NCBI GenBank assembly: GCA_038040385.1 | Contig: JBBPII010000006.1 | Coordinates: 186,001-250,000 of the forward strand | Source of the DNA: Gilichinskyi gelida | GTDB lineage: Bacteria; Acidobacteriota; Thermoanaerobaculia; Gp7-AA8 | Reading direction: 5' to 3' | DNA length: 64,000 nt | Shown: piece by piece, positions 24,249 to 32,854 of the stretch | Position numbering within the stretch: the stretch's first letter is position 1 | How the letters are laid out: every line of letters begins with the position of its first letter | Notes under the pieces: generated by a model | What the model was told of the DNA's origin: nothing | Seen by the model: the letters and a program-made list of their open reading frames with translations, nothing else | Databases searched by the model: none | Made by a program: the position numbers and the translations under genes

Positions 24249-25480
24249 CGGCGCGACAGCATCCACCGCCGTTTCTCCAGCAGCGTGTCCGCCTTCGCGT
24301 CGAGCTGCGCCAGCGCCACCGGGACGCTGGTCACGCCGCGCGCGGCGGCCTCCCCTCGGTCGAAGATCGCCGTGGCGATCTGCTCCCACTCCGGCACTTT
24401 CGGCAGCGGCTGGACGCGCTCGAGCTGCGCGCGGAAGGCGGGAAAGTACGGATCGCCCACCAGCGCCGGCGCGTTCCACGCGCTGCGCCGCGCCGGGAGG
24501 TCGCCGGTCAGCTCGAAGAAGCGAACCTGCTGCGCCGGCTCGGAGAGGAATCGGATCAGCGCTTCCGCGGCCGCGCGATGCCGGGTGCCGCGAAAAAGGA
24601 TGAGGCTCGATCCGCCGGCCATGGAGACGCCGGTGGGCGCGCCGGCATCGCGCGCCGGGAGCGGCGCGGTCGCCCACTTGCCCTGAATCTCCGGCGGCAG
24701 GCGGCGCTTGCACTCGCCGACGTTCCACGGCCCGGTGATCCACATGGCGAAGTCGCCGGCCGCGAACTGTTGATAGATGTTGGCGATCTCGGCGTTGCTT
24801 ACCGCGGGCGCGAATCCCGACCGGAACAAGCCGACATAAAACGCAAAGGCCTCGGCGAACGGCGGCTGGCGAAACGCGCCGCGGGTGCGATCGGCGTTCA
24901 GCAGGGTCGACCCGTTGGTCATGGCCAGCACTTCGACCTGCTCGAACTCGTTGGTCGGCAGCAGGATGGGGAAGTGGCTCAGTCGTCGCTCGGCGATGCG
25001 GGCCATCGCCTGGCGCCACTCGTCCCACGTGCGCGGCGCGCGCGGGAAGCCGGCGGCGGCGAGGATGTCGCTGCGGTAGAACAGCACGCGCGTGTCGACG
25101 TACCACGGGATGCCGTACAGCTTCCCGTCGATGACATTCGTTTCCCAGATGCCGGGGAAGTAGTCGCTCCGATCGACCACGGCCGGCGGGAGCTCCTCCA
25201 GCGCGCGCATGGCGTGGAACTCCGGGATCCAGGTGTTGCCCATCTGCGCGATGTCCGGCGTCGACTCCCCGACGTACGCGGTGAGCAGCTTCTCGTGCGC
25301 CGCCGACCACGGAATCTGCTGCACGACGACGTCGATGCCCGGATTGCGCCGCTCGAACTCGGGGATCATTTCGGCGACGACTTCGCCCTCGCGGCCGAGG
25401 GCCCAGAACTCCAGACGTTCTCGGGTGTCGCGATCAGCGCTGCAGGACAGAAGAAGCGCGAGAAGAAGCAGAAACCTCAC
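24134..25480 (-). CDS. sugar ABC transporter substrate-binding lipoprotein
   Basis: 448 aa. Lipoprotein signal VRFLLLLALLLSC with lipobox LLSC, GTG start with AGGAGG 8 nt upstream and overlapping the preceding stop. The fold is of family-1 sugar-binding proteins: IDVVVQQIPWSAAHEKLLTA, GIPWYVDTRVLFYRSDIL, FAMWITGPWNVGECKR, GSSLILFRGTRHRAAAEALI. The natural C-terminus appears to end near DTLLEKRRWML; the last ~40 residues (RRPSSAASRHLLPASGEKD and onward) are translated repeat. It feeds the two permeases downstream. Confidence 0.92.
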   Translation of the reverse strand: MRFLLLLALLLSCSADRDTRERLEFWALGREGEVVAEMIPEFERRNPGIDVVVQQIPWSAAHEKLLTAYVGESTPDIAQMGNTWIPEFHAMRALEELPPAVVDRSDYFPGIWETNVIDGKLYGIPWYVDTRVLFYRSDILAAAGFPRAPRTWDEWRQAMARIAERRLSHFPILLPTNEFEQVEVLAMTNGSTLLNADRTRGAFRQPPFAEAFAFYVGLFRSGFAPAVSNAEIANIYQQFAAGDFAMWITGPWNVGECKRRLPPEIQGKWATAPLPARDAGAPTGVSMAGGSSLILFRGTRHRAAAEALIRFLSEPAQQVRFFELTGDLPARRSAWNAPALVGDPYFPAFRAQLERVQPLPKVPEWEQIATAIFDRGEAAARGVTSVPVALAQLDAKADTLLEKRRWMLSRRPSSAASRHLLPASGEKDAGAASAPLSRLRERVARSAG

Positions 25481-26850
25481 TGAAGCCAGCCTCCTGTGAA
25501 TCCGGCCCGCTTCAGCCCCCGCACCACATGCGCATTCTTCCTCATCACCGCCCACACCAAGCCGCTGCGGTAATTCTCGACCATGGCAATGATCGGCCCC
25601 TGGTCGATGCCCAGGTAGTCCACGTCGATCCACCCTTCCTGGGGGTCGATGCGGCCGTGCTTCAATTTCTCGGACGTCCGCAGGGTGGGGTTGAAGGCGT
25701 CGAGGAAGCCGTAGGTGCTGTACACGCGGCGGGTGCTCATCGCGCGCATCGCGGCGATCGACAGCGCGGGGGTGAAGGGGATCGACGACGCGGCGGCGGT
25801 GGGGGCGATGGTGCCGTCGTCGCGGATGTCGCCCTCCGTCGCGCCGCGCGCGTGGTAGGAGTGGAAGGTGCGGGGGGTGCCGTCGATGACGATCGTGTCG
25901 TCCATCGGGCCGTCGCAGGCTGTAAGGCCCCAGATGTCGTCGCCGTAGTCGCGCCACTTCGACGGGTTGGCGATGGCGTACGCACGCTGCGCGATCGTGC
26001 CGCGTCGCGAGTTCTCGAAGTAGTCGATGCCGTGCGCGCGCATGGCGTCGTCCTGAATGCCGCGGAAGTCGATCCAGACATGCGAGTACTGGTGTCCGAA
26101 CAGTGGCCCGAACAGCAGGTGCGGCTGTCCGTAGAACGTTCCCCACTTGTACGTCTTGGTGTATTCCGTCCACGCGCTCGGTTCGACGGGATGGGTTGGC
26201 GATCCGAGCGCCAGGATGTAGAGGATCATCGCCTCGTTGTAGCCGCGCCAGTCCCAGTCGTGCAGCCCTTTCTCCGGATACCACCCCATGCTGACGGCGG
26301 GCGGCCGCGCCTGCGCCCACTGCCAGTCGGCGCGCGCGTACAGTTCCTCGGCCGCGTCGCGGATGGCCTTCTCCGTCGCTTCGTCGCGGTCGAAGTACGA
26401 CTGGCAGAAGAGCGCGCCGGCGAAGAGCAGCGCGCTGTCGATGGTCGACAGCTCGACCTTCTCGAATCGCTTGCCGCTCTTCATGTCGAGGAAGTGGTAG
26501 TAGAAGCCCTTGTGAGTCGCTTCGGTGTTGGCGAGGAGCGACTTCAGCGTGGCCAGCGCGCGCGCCGCGGCTTCGGCGCGCGTGACGTAACCGCGCTCCG
26601 CGCCGATGCCGTACGCGGTGAGGCCGAAGCCGACCGCGGCGATCGAGGAGAACGACGGCGTCGGCGCGCGGTCGGGAATCAGCAGCGTCTTCGGATCGGC
26701 GAGATCCCAGAAATACGCGAACGTGCGGCGCTGCACGTCGTCGAGGAAGGCGTCGTCGCGCTGAGGAACAGTCGCGCAGGAAACGAAAAGAAGCGCGAGA
26801 AGAAAAATGTAGGACGGGCTCGAGCCCGTCCTACACCTGTTGGAAGCCAT
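25477..26850 (-). CDS. glycoside hydrolase of the putative glucoamylase family (PF10091/GH144-like), lipoprotein
   Basis: 457 aa. The N-terminal signal ends with lipobox FVSC (residue ~25). The domain is rich in conserved aromatics: RRTFAYFWDLADP, IAAVGFGLTAYGIGAERGY, GFYYHFLDMKSGKR, ELSTIDSALLFAGALF, GWDWRGYNEAMILYILALGSP-like, GHQYSHVWIDFRGIQDD, IWGLTACDGP, and WIDVDYLGIDQGPIIAMVENY. This pattern is that of Glycoamylase/GH144 proteins; characterised GH144 members are endo-beta-1,2-glucanases. Substrate here is inferred. A 28-bp perfect palindrome (26808-26835) lies in frame in the signal region and encodes RTGSSPSY. Confidence 0.85.
   Translation of the reverse strand: MASNRCRTGSSPSYIFLLALLFVSCATVPQRDDAFLDDVQRRTFAYFWDLADPKTLLIPDRAPTPSFSSIAAVGFGLTAYGIGAERGYVTRAEAAARALATLKSLLANTEATHKGFYYHFLDMKSGKRFEKVELSTIDSALLFAGALFCQSYFDRDEATEKAIRDAAEELYARADWQWAQARPPAVSMGWYPEKGLHDWDWRGYNEAMILYILALGSPTHPVEPSAWTEYTKTYKWGTFYGQPHLLFGPLFGHQYSHVWIDFRGIQDDAMRAHGIDYFENSRRGTIAQRAYAIANPSKWRDYGDDIWGLTACDGPMDDTIVIDGTPRTFHSYHARGATEGDIRDDGTIAPTAAASSIPFTPALSIAAMRAMSTRRVYSTYGFLDAFNPTLRTSEKLKHGRIDPQEGWIDVDYLGIDQGPIIAMVENYRSGLVWAVMRKNAHVVRGLKRAGFTGGWLQ
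26808..26835. repeat. 28-bp perfect palindrome inside a signal-peptide coding region
   Basis: TGTAGGACGGGCT followed by its exact reverse complement. It is located between the start codon and the hydrophobic core of the lipoprotein signal of the glycoside hydrolase, where it adds eight polar residues without breaking the frame. Confidence 0.85.
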
Positions 26851-29684
26851 CAGAACGTGACTTTGAGACCGATCTGCTCGCGCCGGCCGAGGGAAACGAC
26901 GCAGTTCGGGTCGCCGAGGTGGGATCGGTCGTTGTTATCGCCGACGAAGCTGTTGAGACATCCGAAGTTCGTGAAGTTGAAGGCGTTGAAGACTTCCGCT
27001 GTCAGGCCGATGGTGGCATGGCCGTACACAGGGAAATCTTTGCCCAGCCGGAAGTCGACGTTGCGGTAACCGAATCCGTTTTTCTTCGGCGGATAGACCG
27101 CATCCGGGATGACACCGGTAGCGATGCGACCCGCCAGGTTGAATCCCTTCGAGAAGTCGAAATAGGGAGTCGCTTCGCCGGTGCTGAGGGTGACGTTGGT
27201 GCTGAACCGCACATCCCACGGCAGCCCGACGATCGCCGTGGCGCCGAACCGGTTCGGCTCTGATCCCGCGCGTGGATGCTTCGCGTAGAGGGAAGCAGAG
27301 GGCAGATCGAGGCTGAACAGATCATTGCCGTTCTGTTCCGCTTTCGCATGGGTATACGTGAAGCGTGCACCCCACCCCCGGCCGGTGTATGGGCGGTCGA
27401 GTGTGATGCTTTGCGCGTTGTACCAGAAGCTCTTTCCGACCGGATCGTTGATGATGACCGCGCCGAATCCCGGCGCAAACGCGCCGCAGCACGTGCCGGA
27501 CGCGGCCACGTACGTAATGCCGCGCTTGGCGCGCACCACGTTATAGCCGAACGACGCCAGCCACGATCCAAAGGACTGTCGATAACCGACGTTGTACTGC
27601 GTCGAATACGGAGGTTTGGTGTTGTTGCTGAGCAGATAGATCTCCGGGCGCGCCGCGCCCGAAGCGATGAGACTCTGCAGGCCGGGGATGGTGAAGTACG
27701 ACGGATTCCAGGTGGCGGGCGAGAAGTTGAAGCGATAGACGGGGAACTGCAGGCGGAAGCGCTCGTCGAGTGTGGAGTTCAGGAAGAGGCGGTCGTAGTA
27801 CTTGCCCCAGCCTCCGAAGACCACCGACTTGCTGTCGCCCTTGAGGTCATACGTGAAGCCGAAACGCGGCTGGAACATGTTTTTGACCGGCTCGCGTTCG
27901 TTGCCGGTGGAGAAGTATTCGTCCGGAATACTGATGGTGCGACCGTCGAAGCTGAAGCTCTTTCCCTTCAGGGCGGTAACGATATTGGCCGGCGTGACGT
28001 AGTCCTGGTCCAGCATCTTGGACTCGTAGTCCCACCGCACGCCGAGGTCCAGGGTGAGTTTGTCGTTCACGTTCCATTTGTCCTGGCCGTAGATGCCGTA
28101 CTCATTGTTGCTGATCGCCAGCCGCGGATTGCCGATCCCAAAATCCGCCTCGAAGGGGATGTTGCCGTAGACGCCGTTTGCATCGGGCAGGAACTTGAAC
28201 TCGGGGTTGCCGTTGAGGCTCTTGTTCACCTTGTAACGCATGAAGTCGATGTTGCCGCCGACCTGGAACTGGTGCGTTCCGGCCATGGTCATGGGAGCGA
28301 AGTTGTAGTTATCGCGAAGCTCGATGCGGCGTTGGTCGAACTGCTGCGTCGTGCTGTTGCCGCCGATGCGAATGACGGTCGCGAATCCGGGAGCGAAGTA
28401 GCGTTTCCCGACCAGGTCCGGATTGAGAGGGGTCGGATTCCAACCGAATCTCTGCACACTGAGCGACAGCTCGTTCAGCGTGCTGCCGGTGGTCCATTGA
28501 TGCCGCATCGTTCCGCCGTAGACCCAGTTGCGAAGGTCGGTGGCCGCTTCGTAGCTGTTCTGGTTGCCGAAGTCCCGCGTCTCGTGCTCACGGCGGTAAT
28601 TCGCGCTGAAGTCGAAAAGCTGGCTCAGGGAGGATTGCCAGCTCACCTTTCCGAACACGAGAGTGGATTTGAATGGGCTGGGGAAAGATCCGACGTACTG
28701 GGCGAACTGAGGCGCGAACTGCGGGATGGTGATCGTAACCGGCGTCTGGGCGCGCTCGTCGTCGCCTTCATAGGCGACGAAGAAGTTCAGTTTGTCCTTG
28801 ATGATCGGGCCACCCAGGCTGATTCCCGGCTGGATGCGGCGGTATTCGTCGTTGGTGGCCAGCGTCGAGAACTGGAAGTTTTTCTCCGTCTTGGCCACCC
28901 ACTGGTTCGGCTGGTAGTAGAAGAAGGCCTGGCCTTTCAAGTCGTTGCCGCCCGATTTCGTGACGGCCGTGATGATGGCGCTCGAGGCGTGGTCGTATTG
29001 CGCGCTGTAGTTCTGAGTGATGACGCGGAACTCCTGCACCGCACTCTGCGGGAAGGGATTTCCGCGGCTCGAATCCTGTCCGCTCGTTCCGCCCTGGAGG
29101 ATATCGTTCTTGGTGCTCACGCCATCGATGAAGATGTTGGTCTGCTCCGGATCCTGGGCGTCGCCGGCGAAGGTCTTTCGAAGGGGGTCTTTGGAGAGCC
29201 GGATTCCCGGCGCTAGCGCCGCGAAATTGAGAAAGTTCCGGTCGTCCTGGGGCAGGTTCTCGATCTGATGCGTAGTGACGTTGGTGGCCACCTCGCTGGT
29301 CTTGGTCTCCACGGCCTGGTTGCCGACGACCGTGATCGATTCGCGCAGCACCGAGGTCGTCGACATCTGCGGGTTCATCTCCAGCGACTGTCCGACCAGA
29401 ACTGTGACGGTCTGGCTGATGGCGTCGAACCCGGGCGCGGCGACGACAACGGTGTACTCACCCGGCGTCAGGCCGGCCAGGGTGTACGCGCCGTCGGGAC
29501 CGGAGTGGACGGTCTTCACGAACCCGGTCTGGGTGCGGACGGCGTTGATCTCCGCATTCGCCAGCGCCTGCCCCTGGTCGTTGGTCACTTTCCCCCGAAT
29601 GGTCGCCGTGGTCGATGACTGCGCGAACGCCGCCATCGCCATCAGCGAAACAAGCACGCACGCACCGATTGCTTTCCTGTTCAT
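26850..29684 (-). CDS. TonB-dependent receptor with carboxypeptidase-regulatory domain (Oar-like)
   Basis: 944 aa. Signal peptide (1-21). CarboxypepD_reg domain at ~25-110 (ATIRGKVTNDQGQALANAEI, GPDGAYTLAGLTPGEYTVVV). Plug at ~125-260 (NFLNFAALAPGIRLS, TNIFIDGVSTKND, SAVQEFRVITQNYSAQYD). Then a large beta-barrel ending in Phe (GLKVTF). Oar-like receptors are abundant in Acidobacteria. As gene 2 of a sugar operon it probably imports an oligosaccharide across the outer membrane. ATG is preceded by AAGGAGGATCTCA and overlaps the lacI stop. Confidence 0.92.
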   Translation of the reverse strand: MNRKAIGACVLVSLMAMAAFAQSSTTATIRGKVTNDQGQALANAEINAVRTQTGFVKTVHSGPDGAYTLAGLTPGEYTVVVAAPGFDAISQTVTVLVGQSLEMNPQMSTTSVLRESITVVGNQAVETKTSEVATNVTTHQIENLPQDDRNFLNFAALAPGIRLSKDPLRKTFAGDAQDPEQTNIFIDGVSTKNDILQGGTSGQDSSRGNPFPQSAVQEFRVITQNYSAQYDHASSAIITAVTKSGGNDLKGQAFFYYQPNQWVAKTEKNFQFSTLATNDEYRRIQPGISLGGPIIKDKLNFFVAYEGDDERAQTPVTITIPQFAPQFAQYVGSFPSPFKSTLVFGKVSWQSSLSQLFDFSANYRREHETRDFGNQNSYEAATDLRNWVYGGTMRHQWTTGSTLNELSLSVQRFGWNPTPLNPDLVGKRYFAPGFATVIRIGGNSTTQQFDQRRIELRDNYNFAPMTMAGTHQFQVGGNIDFMRYKVNKSLNGNPEFKFLPDANGVYGNIPFEADFGIGNPRLAISNNEYGIYGQDKWNVNDKLTLDLGVRWDYESKMLDQDYVTPANIVTALKGKSFSFDGRTISIPDEYFSTGNEREPVKNMFQPRFGFTYDLKGDSKSVVFGGWGKYYDRLFLNSTLDERFRLQFPVYRFNFSPATWNPSYFTIPGLQSLIASGAARPEIYLLSNNTKPPYSTQYNVGYRQSFGSWLASFGYNVVRAKRGITYVAASGTCCGAFAPGFGAVIINDPVGKSFWYNAQSITLDRPYTGRGWGARFTYTHAKAEQNGNDLFSLDLPSASLYAKHPRAGSEPNRFGATAIVGLPWDVRFSTNVTLSTGEATPYFDFSKGFNLAGRIATGVIPDAVYPPKKNGFGYRNVDFRLGKDFPVYGHATIGLTAEVFNAFNFTNFGCLNSFVGDNNDRSHLGDPNCVVSLGRREQIGLKVTF

Positions 29685-30751
29685 TGAGATCCTCCTTTGC
29701 GGCCTCGCGGCCGGATCTTGGTCGAGTTGCGGATGACCAGCGACGTCGAGACGATCTCGGTGCGCCGATCACCTTGCGCTGGGCGGTCGATGGCGTCGAC
29801 GACCAGCTCGAGCGCGCGGCGCCCGAGCTCGTCAATGTCGACGTGGACGGTGGTGAGCGACGGCGTGACGTAGCGGCCGACGCGGATGTCGTCGAAGCCG
29901 GCCACCGCCACCTCGGCGGGGACGCTCACCCCCGCCTCGCTGAGCGCGGAGAGAGCGCCGACGGCCATGGCGTCGTTCGCGGCGAAGATCGCCGTCGGCC
30001 GCGGCGCGCGCTGCAGCAGCGCCTTCGCCGCCTCGCAGCCCGTCTCCTCGGTGAAGTCGCCGGGGCATTCCAGGCCGCGGTCGCGCACGCCGATCTTTTT
30101 CATGGCCTGGCGATAGCCGCGAAGCCGCTCGCGGGCGTCGGCGTTGGGATCGGGACCCTTGATGAACGCGATGCTCGTGTGGCCCAGCGACGCAAGGTAC
30201 GCGGTCATGGCGTGCGCGCCGCCGTAGTTGTCGATGCTGATGGCGTCGTGGTCGACCGATGTGGCGTTGAGCAGGACCAGCGGCAGCTCGGAGGGAATCT
30301 GCTCGCGCAGCGAGCCGATGGCGACGTCGGGGGCCATGACCAGCAGGCCGTCGACGCGGCCGCGCATGGCGTCCAGCACGGCGAGCATCTCGCCGGCGTC
30401 GCTGTGCGATCCGGAGACCAGGATGTGAAAGCCCGCCTTGCGCGCCGCGACGTCGACGCCGCGGATGACCTCGGAGAAGAACTCGCCGTGAACGTTCGGC
30501 AGCACCACGCCGATGGTGTTGCTGCGGCGGATGCTCAGCGAGCGCGCCGCGACGTTAGGGACGTAGCGCAGGCGGCGGGCCACGTCCTGCACGTGCTGGG
30601 AGGTCTCCTCGCGGACGGGGGCGTTGCGGTTGAGGACGCGGGAGACGGTGGCCACCGAAACGCCGGCGCGCGCGGCTACGTCGTGGATCGTCACCGCGGC
30701 GGAACGGCGGCGACGTCGACGAAGGCGCGGACTCGGAGTTTGAGCGGCCAT
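29681..30751 (-). CDS. LacI-family transcriptional regulator
   Basis: 356 aa. A basic N-terminal tail (RLRRRRRR) precedes the LacI helix-turn-helix VTIHDVAARAGVSVATVSRV and hinge RYVPNVAARSL, then a periplasmic-binding-like effector domain (IGVVLPNVHGEFFSEVI, FAANDAMAVGALSAL, VAGFDDIRVGRYVTPSLTTV). It is the first gene of the operon it presumably controls, and divergent from the GH1 gene. The operator at 30755-30768 lies in the 49-bp divergent region. Effector is probably a sugar released from the imported glycan. Confidence 0.93.
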   Translation of the reverse strand: MAAQTPSPRLRRRRRRSAAVTIHDVAARAGVSVATVSRVLNRNAPVREETSQHVQDVARRLRYVPNVAARSLSIRRSNTIGVVLPNVHGEFFSEVIRGVDVAARKAGFHILVSGSHSDAGEMLAVLDAMRGRVDGLLVMAPDVAIGSLREQIPSELPLVLLNATSVDHDAISIDNYGGAHAMTAYLASLGHTSIAFIKGPDPNADARERLRGYRQAMKKIGVRDRGLECPGDFTEETGCEAAKALLQRAPRPTAIFAANDAMAVGALSALSEAGVSVPAEVAVAGFDDIRVGRYVTPSLTTVHVDIDELGRRALELVVDAIDRPAQGDRRTEIVSTSLVIRNSTKIRPRGRKGGSQ

Positions 30752-30754
30752 CAA

Positions 30755-30768
30755 TGTAACCGTTTACA
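30755..30768. promoter_or_regulatory. LacI-type operator TGTAACCGTTTACA
   Basis: Perfect TGTAA/TTACA half-sites around a CCGT centre, like the consensus of LacI-family operators. It lies 4 nt upstream of the lacI ATG and overlaps a TTTACA -35-like box for the GH1 gene (CACAAT -10-like at 30787-30792, 18-nt spacing). One repressor could therefore control both directions. Confidence 0.8.
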
Positions 30769-30800
30769 TTTTGGAGTACGCTACTGCACAATTCGCGCAC

Positions 30801-32159
30801 ATGTCAACTGATCACTTCGAGTTTCCGTCCGGCTTTCTCTGGGGCGCCGCCACCGCGTCGTACCAGATCGAGGGATCGCCCCTCGAGGACGGCGCCGGGG
30901 CCAGCATCTGGCAGCGCTTCACCCACACGCCGGGCCGCACGCTCAACGGCGACACCGGCGACGTGGCCTGCGACCACTACCACCGCTACAGCGACGACGT
31001 GTCGTTGATGCGCGCCCTCGGACTGCGGGCCTACCGCTTCAGCATCGCCTGGGGCCGCGTGCTGCCGGAGGGGAAGGGGCGCGTGAATCAGCGCGGCCTC
31101 GACTTCTACCGCCGTCTCGTCGACGCACTCGTCGCCGCCGGCATTCAACCGGTGGCGACGCTCTATCACTGGGACCTCCCCGCCGCCCTCGACGACTTGG
31201 GCGGCTGGCTCAATCGCGACATCGCCGGCTGGTTCGCCGACTACGCGACGGTCATGTTCAAGGCGCTGGACGGCGTGGAATTGTGGGCCACGCTCAACGA
31301 GCCGTGGGTGGTCACCGACGGCGGCTACCTTCATGGCGCGCTGGCGCCGGGACACCGGAACCTGTTCGAGGCGCCGCTGGCATCGCACAACCTTCTCCGC
31401 GCGCACGGCCGCGCGGTCAAGGCGTACCGGGCTCTCGGCGCCACCAAGCCGATCGGCATCGTGGTCAACCTGGAGCCGAAGGTGCCCGCGTCGACCAGCG
31501 CCGAAGACCTCGCCGCCACCGCCCGCGCCGACGCGTACATGAACCGCCAGTACCTCGATCCGATCTTCTTCGGCGAGTATCCCGAGGCGATGGCGGGGAT
31601 GTTCGGCGAAGCGTGGCCGGTGTTTCCGGCCGCCGACTTCGATGACATTCGCGCCCCGATCGATTTCGTCGGCATCAACTATTACAAGCGCGGCGTGATG
31701 AAGGACGACCCCGCGAAGATGGTCGAGCGCGCCGCAGGCGTTCCCCAGCCGCGCTCGACCTACACCGAGACCGACTGGGAGGTCTGCGCGCCAGGACTGA
31801 CCGACATCCTGATGTGGTTTCGCGATCGCTACGGCTCGACGCCGGTCTACATCACCGAAAACGGCGCGGCGTTCTACGATCCCCCCACCGCCCCAGACAG
31901 CGGCGTGGACGATCCGCTGCGCGTCGAGTATCTGCGCCAGCACGTCGCGGCGCTCCGCGAGGCGATGCGGCGCGGCGTCGACGTCCGCGGCTACTTCGTC
32001 TGGTCGCTCTTCGACAACCTCGAATGGAGCCTCGGATACACCAAGCGCTTCGGCATCGTGCACGTCGACTTCCACACCCTGCAGCGGACGCCGAAGAAGA
32101 GCGCGCGCTTCTACAGCGACGTGATCGCCTCGAACGGCGGGGCGCTCGATCAGCGGTAA
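30801..32159 (+). CDS. family GH1 beta-glucosidase
   Basis: 452 aa, typical bacterial GH1 length. FPSGFLWGAATASYQIEG at the N-terminus, YRFSIAWGRVLPEG, LYHWDLPAAL, acid/base Glu in WATLNEPWVV (residue ~164), INYYKRGV, nucleophile Glu in VYITENGAAF (~353), and substrate contacts WSLFDNLEWSLGYTKRFG. No signal peptide: cytoplasmic hydrolysis of imported beta-glucosides. A CACAAT box ends 8 nt before the ATG, indicating a near-leaderless transcript under the LacI-type operator. Confidence 0.95.
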   Translation: MSTDHFEFPSGFLWGAATASYQIEGSPLEDGAGASIWQRFTHTPGRTLNGDTGDVACDHYHRYSDDVSLMRALGLRAYRFSIAWGRVLPEGKGRVNQRGLDFYRRLVDALVAAGIQPVATLYHWDLPAALDDLGGWLNRDIAGWFADYATVMFKALDGVELWATLNEPWVVTDGGYLHGALAPGHRNLFEAPLASHNLLRAHGRAVKAYRALGATKPIGIVVNLEPKVPASTSAEDLAATARADAYMNRQYLDPIFFGEYPEAMAGMFGEAWPVFPAADFDDIRAPIDFVGINYYKRGVMKDDPAKMVERAAGVPQPRSTYTETDWEVCAPGLTDILMWFRDRYGSTPVYITENGAAFYDPPTAPDSGVDDPLRVEYLRQHVAALREAMRRGVDVRGYFVWSLFDNLEWSLGYTKRFGIVHVDFHTLQRTPKKSARFYSDVIASNGGALDQR

Positions 32160-32548
32160 TCGGCCAGCGGCCGCGCGATGCGCGGGAAGTCGCGCAGGAT
32201 CTGCTTGTCGGTAGTGATCAGCGGGATGCCCAACTCGCTCGCCAAAGCGACGAACTCGCAGTCGTAGGCGGTGCAGGTGGAGGCGATAGCAAGTTCGAGG
32301 ACAGCGTTGGGGTCAACGAACAGCTCGTGTCCATACATGAGGTCTTCGGCTGAGCGACTAGCGTCACGCGCCTCATCGAGGGTCAGACGTTGGTGGCGCA
32401 CGTACTGTACGAGCGTATTGCGGAATTCCGAACGCCAGAGATAGGGCGCATACCAGTTGGCGTCCATTTCAACGAGAGCGTGCGCCGCCGGGGAGTCAGG
32501 CGTCTCTAGCTGGAGGTGAATGAGGATGTTTGTGTCGACAACGATCAC
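32150..32548 (-). CDS. VapC-like PIN-domain toxin
   Basis: 132 aa. PIN signature: first Asp in MIVVDTNILIHL, central Glu in RSEFRNTL, acidic residues in CTAYDCEFVALASELG and LITTDKQILRDFP. PIN toxins are Mg-dependent RNases. The ATG overlaps the antitoxin stop (32545-32548). The 3' end overlaps the convergent GH1 gene by 10 nt. Confidence 0.9.
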   Translation of the reverse strand: MIVVDTNILIHLQLETPDSPAAHALVEMDANWYAPYLWRSEFRNTLVQYVRHQRLTLDEARDASRSAEDLMYGHELFVDPNAVLELAIASTCTAYDCEFVALASELGIPLITTDKQILRDFPRIARPLADYR

Positions 32549-32796
32549 GGACGCCCTTCGCGCTTGAAGCGCGTGATCTCCTCATCGGTGGTAGTGAAGC
32601 CTTTGGCGCGAAGGTGTTCGCGAAAACGCTCAGCCTTTTGCTTGATTTCCTCGACGCTTACTCTTCGGATCGGGCCTACCGAATTCTCCAACCTCCACAG
32701 GATCTCCGCGTTGAGGCTGCGCCGGTTGCGCTCGGCGCTCTCCTTCAACTCTTTGTGCAGTTCAGGCGGTACGTCGCGCAAAGTGACGGAAGACAT
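32545..32796 (-). CDS. ribbon-helix-helix antitoxin (FitA/VapB-like)
   Basis: 83 aa. N-terminal RHH motif SSVTLRDVPPELHKELKESA followed by RNRRSLNAEILWRLENSV, as in Arc/FitA-type antitoxins; acidic-basic C-terminal tail for toxin binding. Upstream of and overlapping the PIN gene, the standard order. Likely autoregulates the pair. Confidence 0.88.
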   Translation of the reverse strand: MSSVTLRDVPPELHKELKESAERNRRSLNAEILWRLENSVGPIRRVSVEEIKQKAERFREHLRAKGFTTTDEEITRFKREGRP

Positions 32797-32854
32797 GACT
32801 GCATTTTACAAGCAGAATGCCATCACGGCAAATAACTTGCTACGTTTCCGTCTC

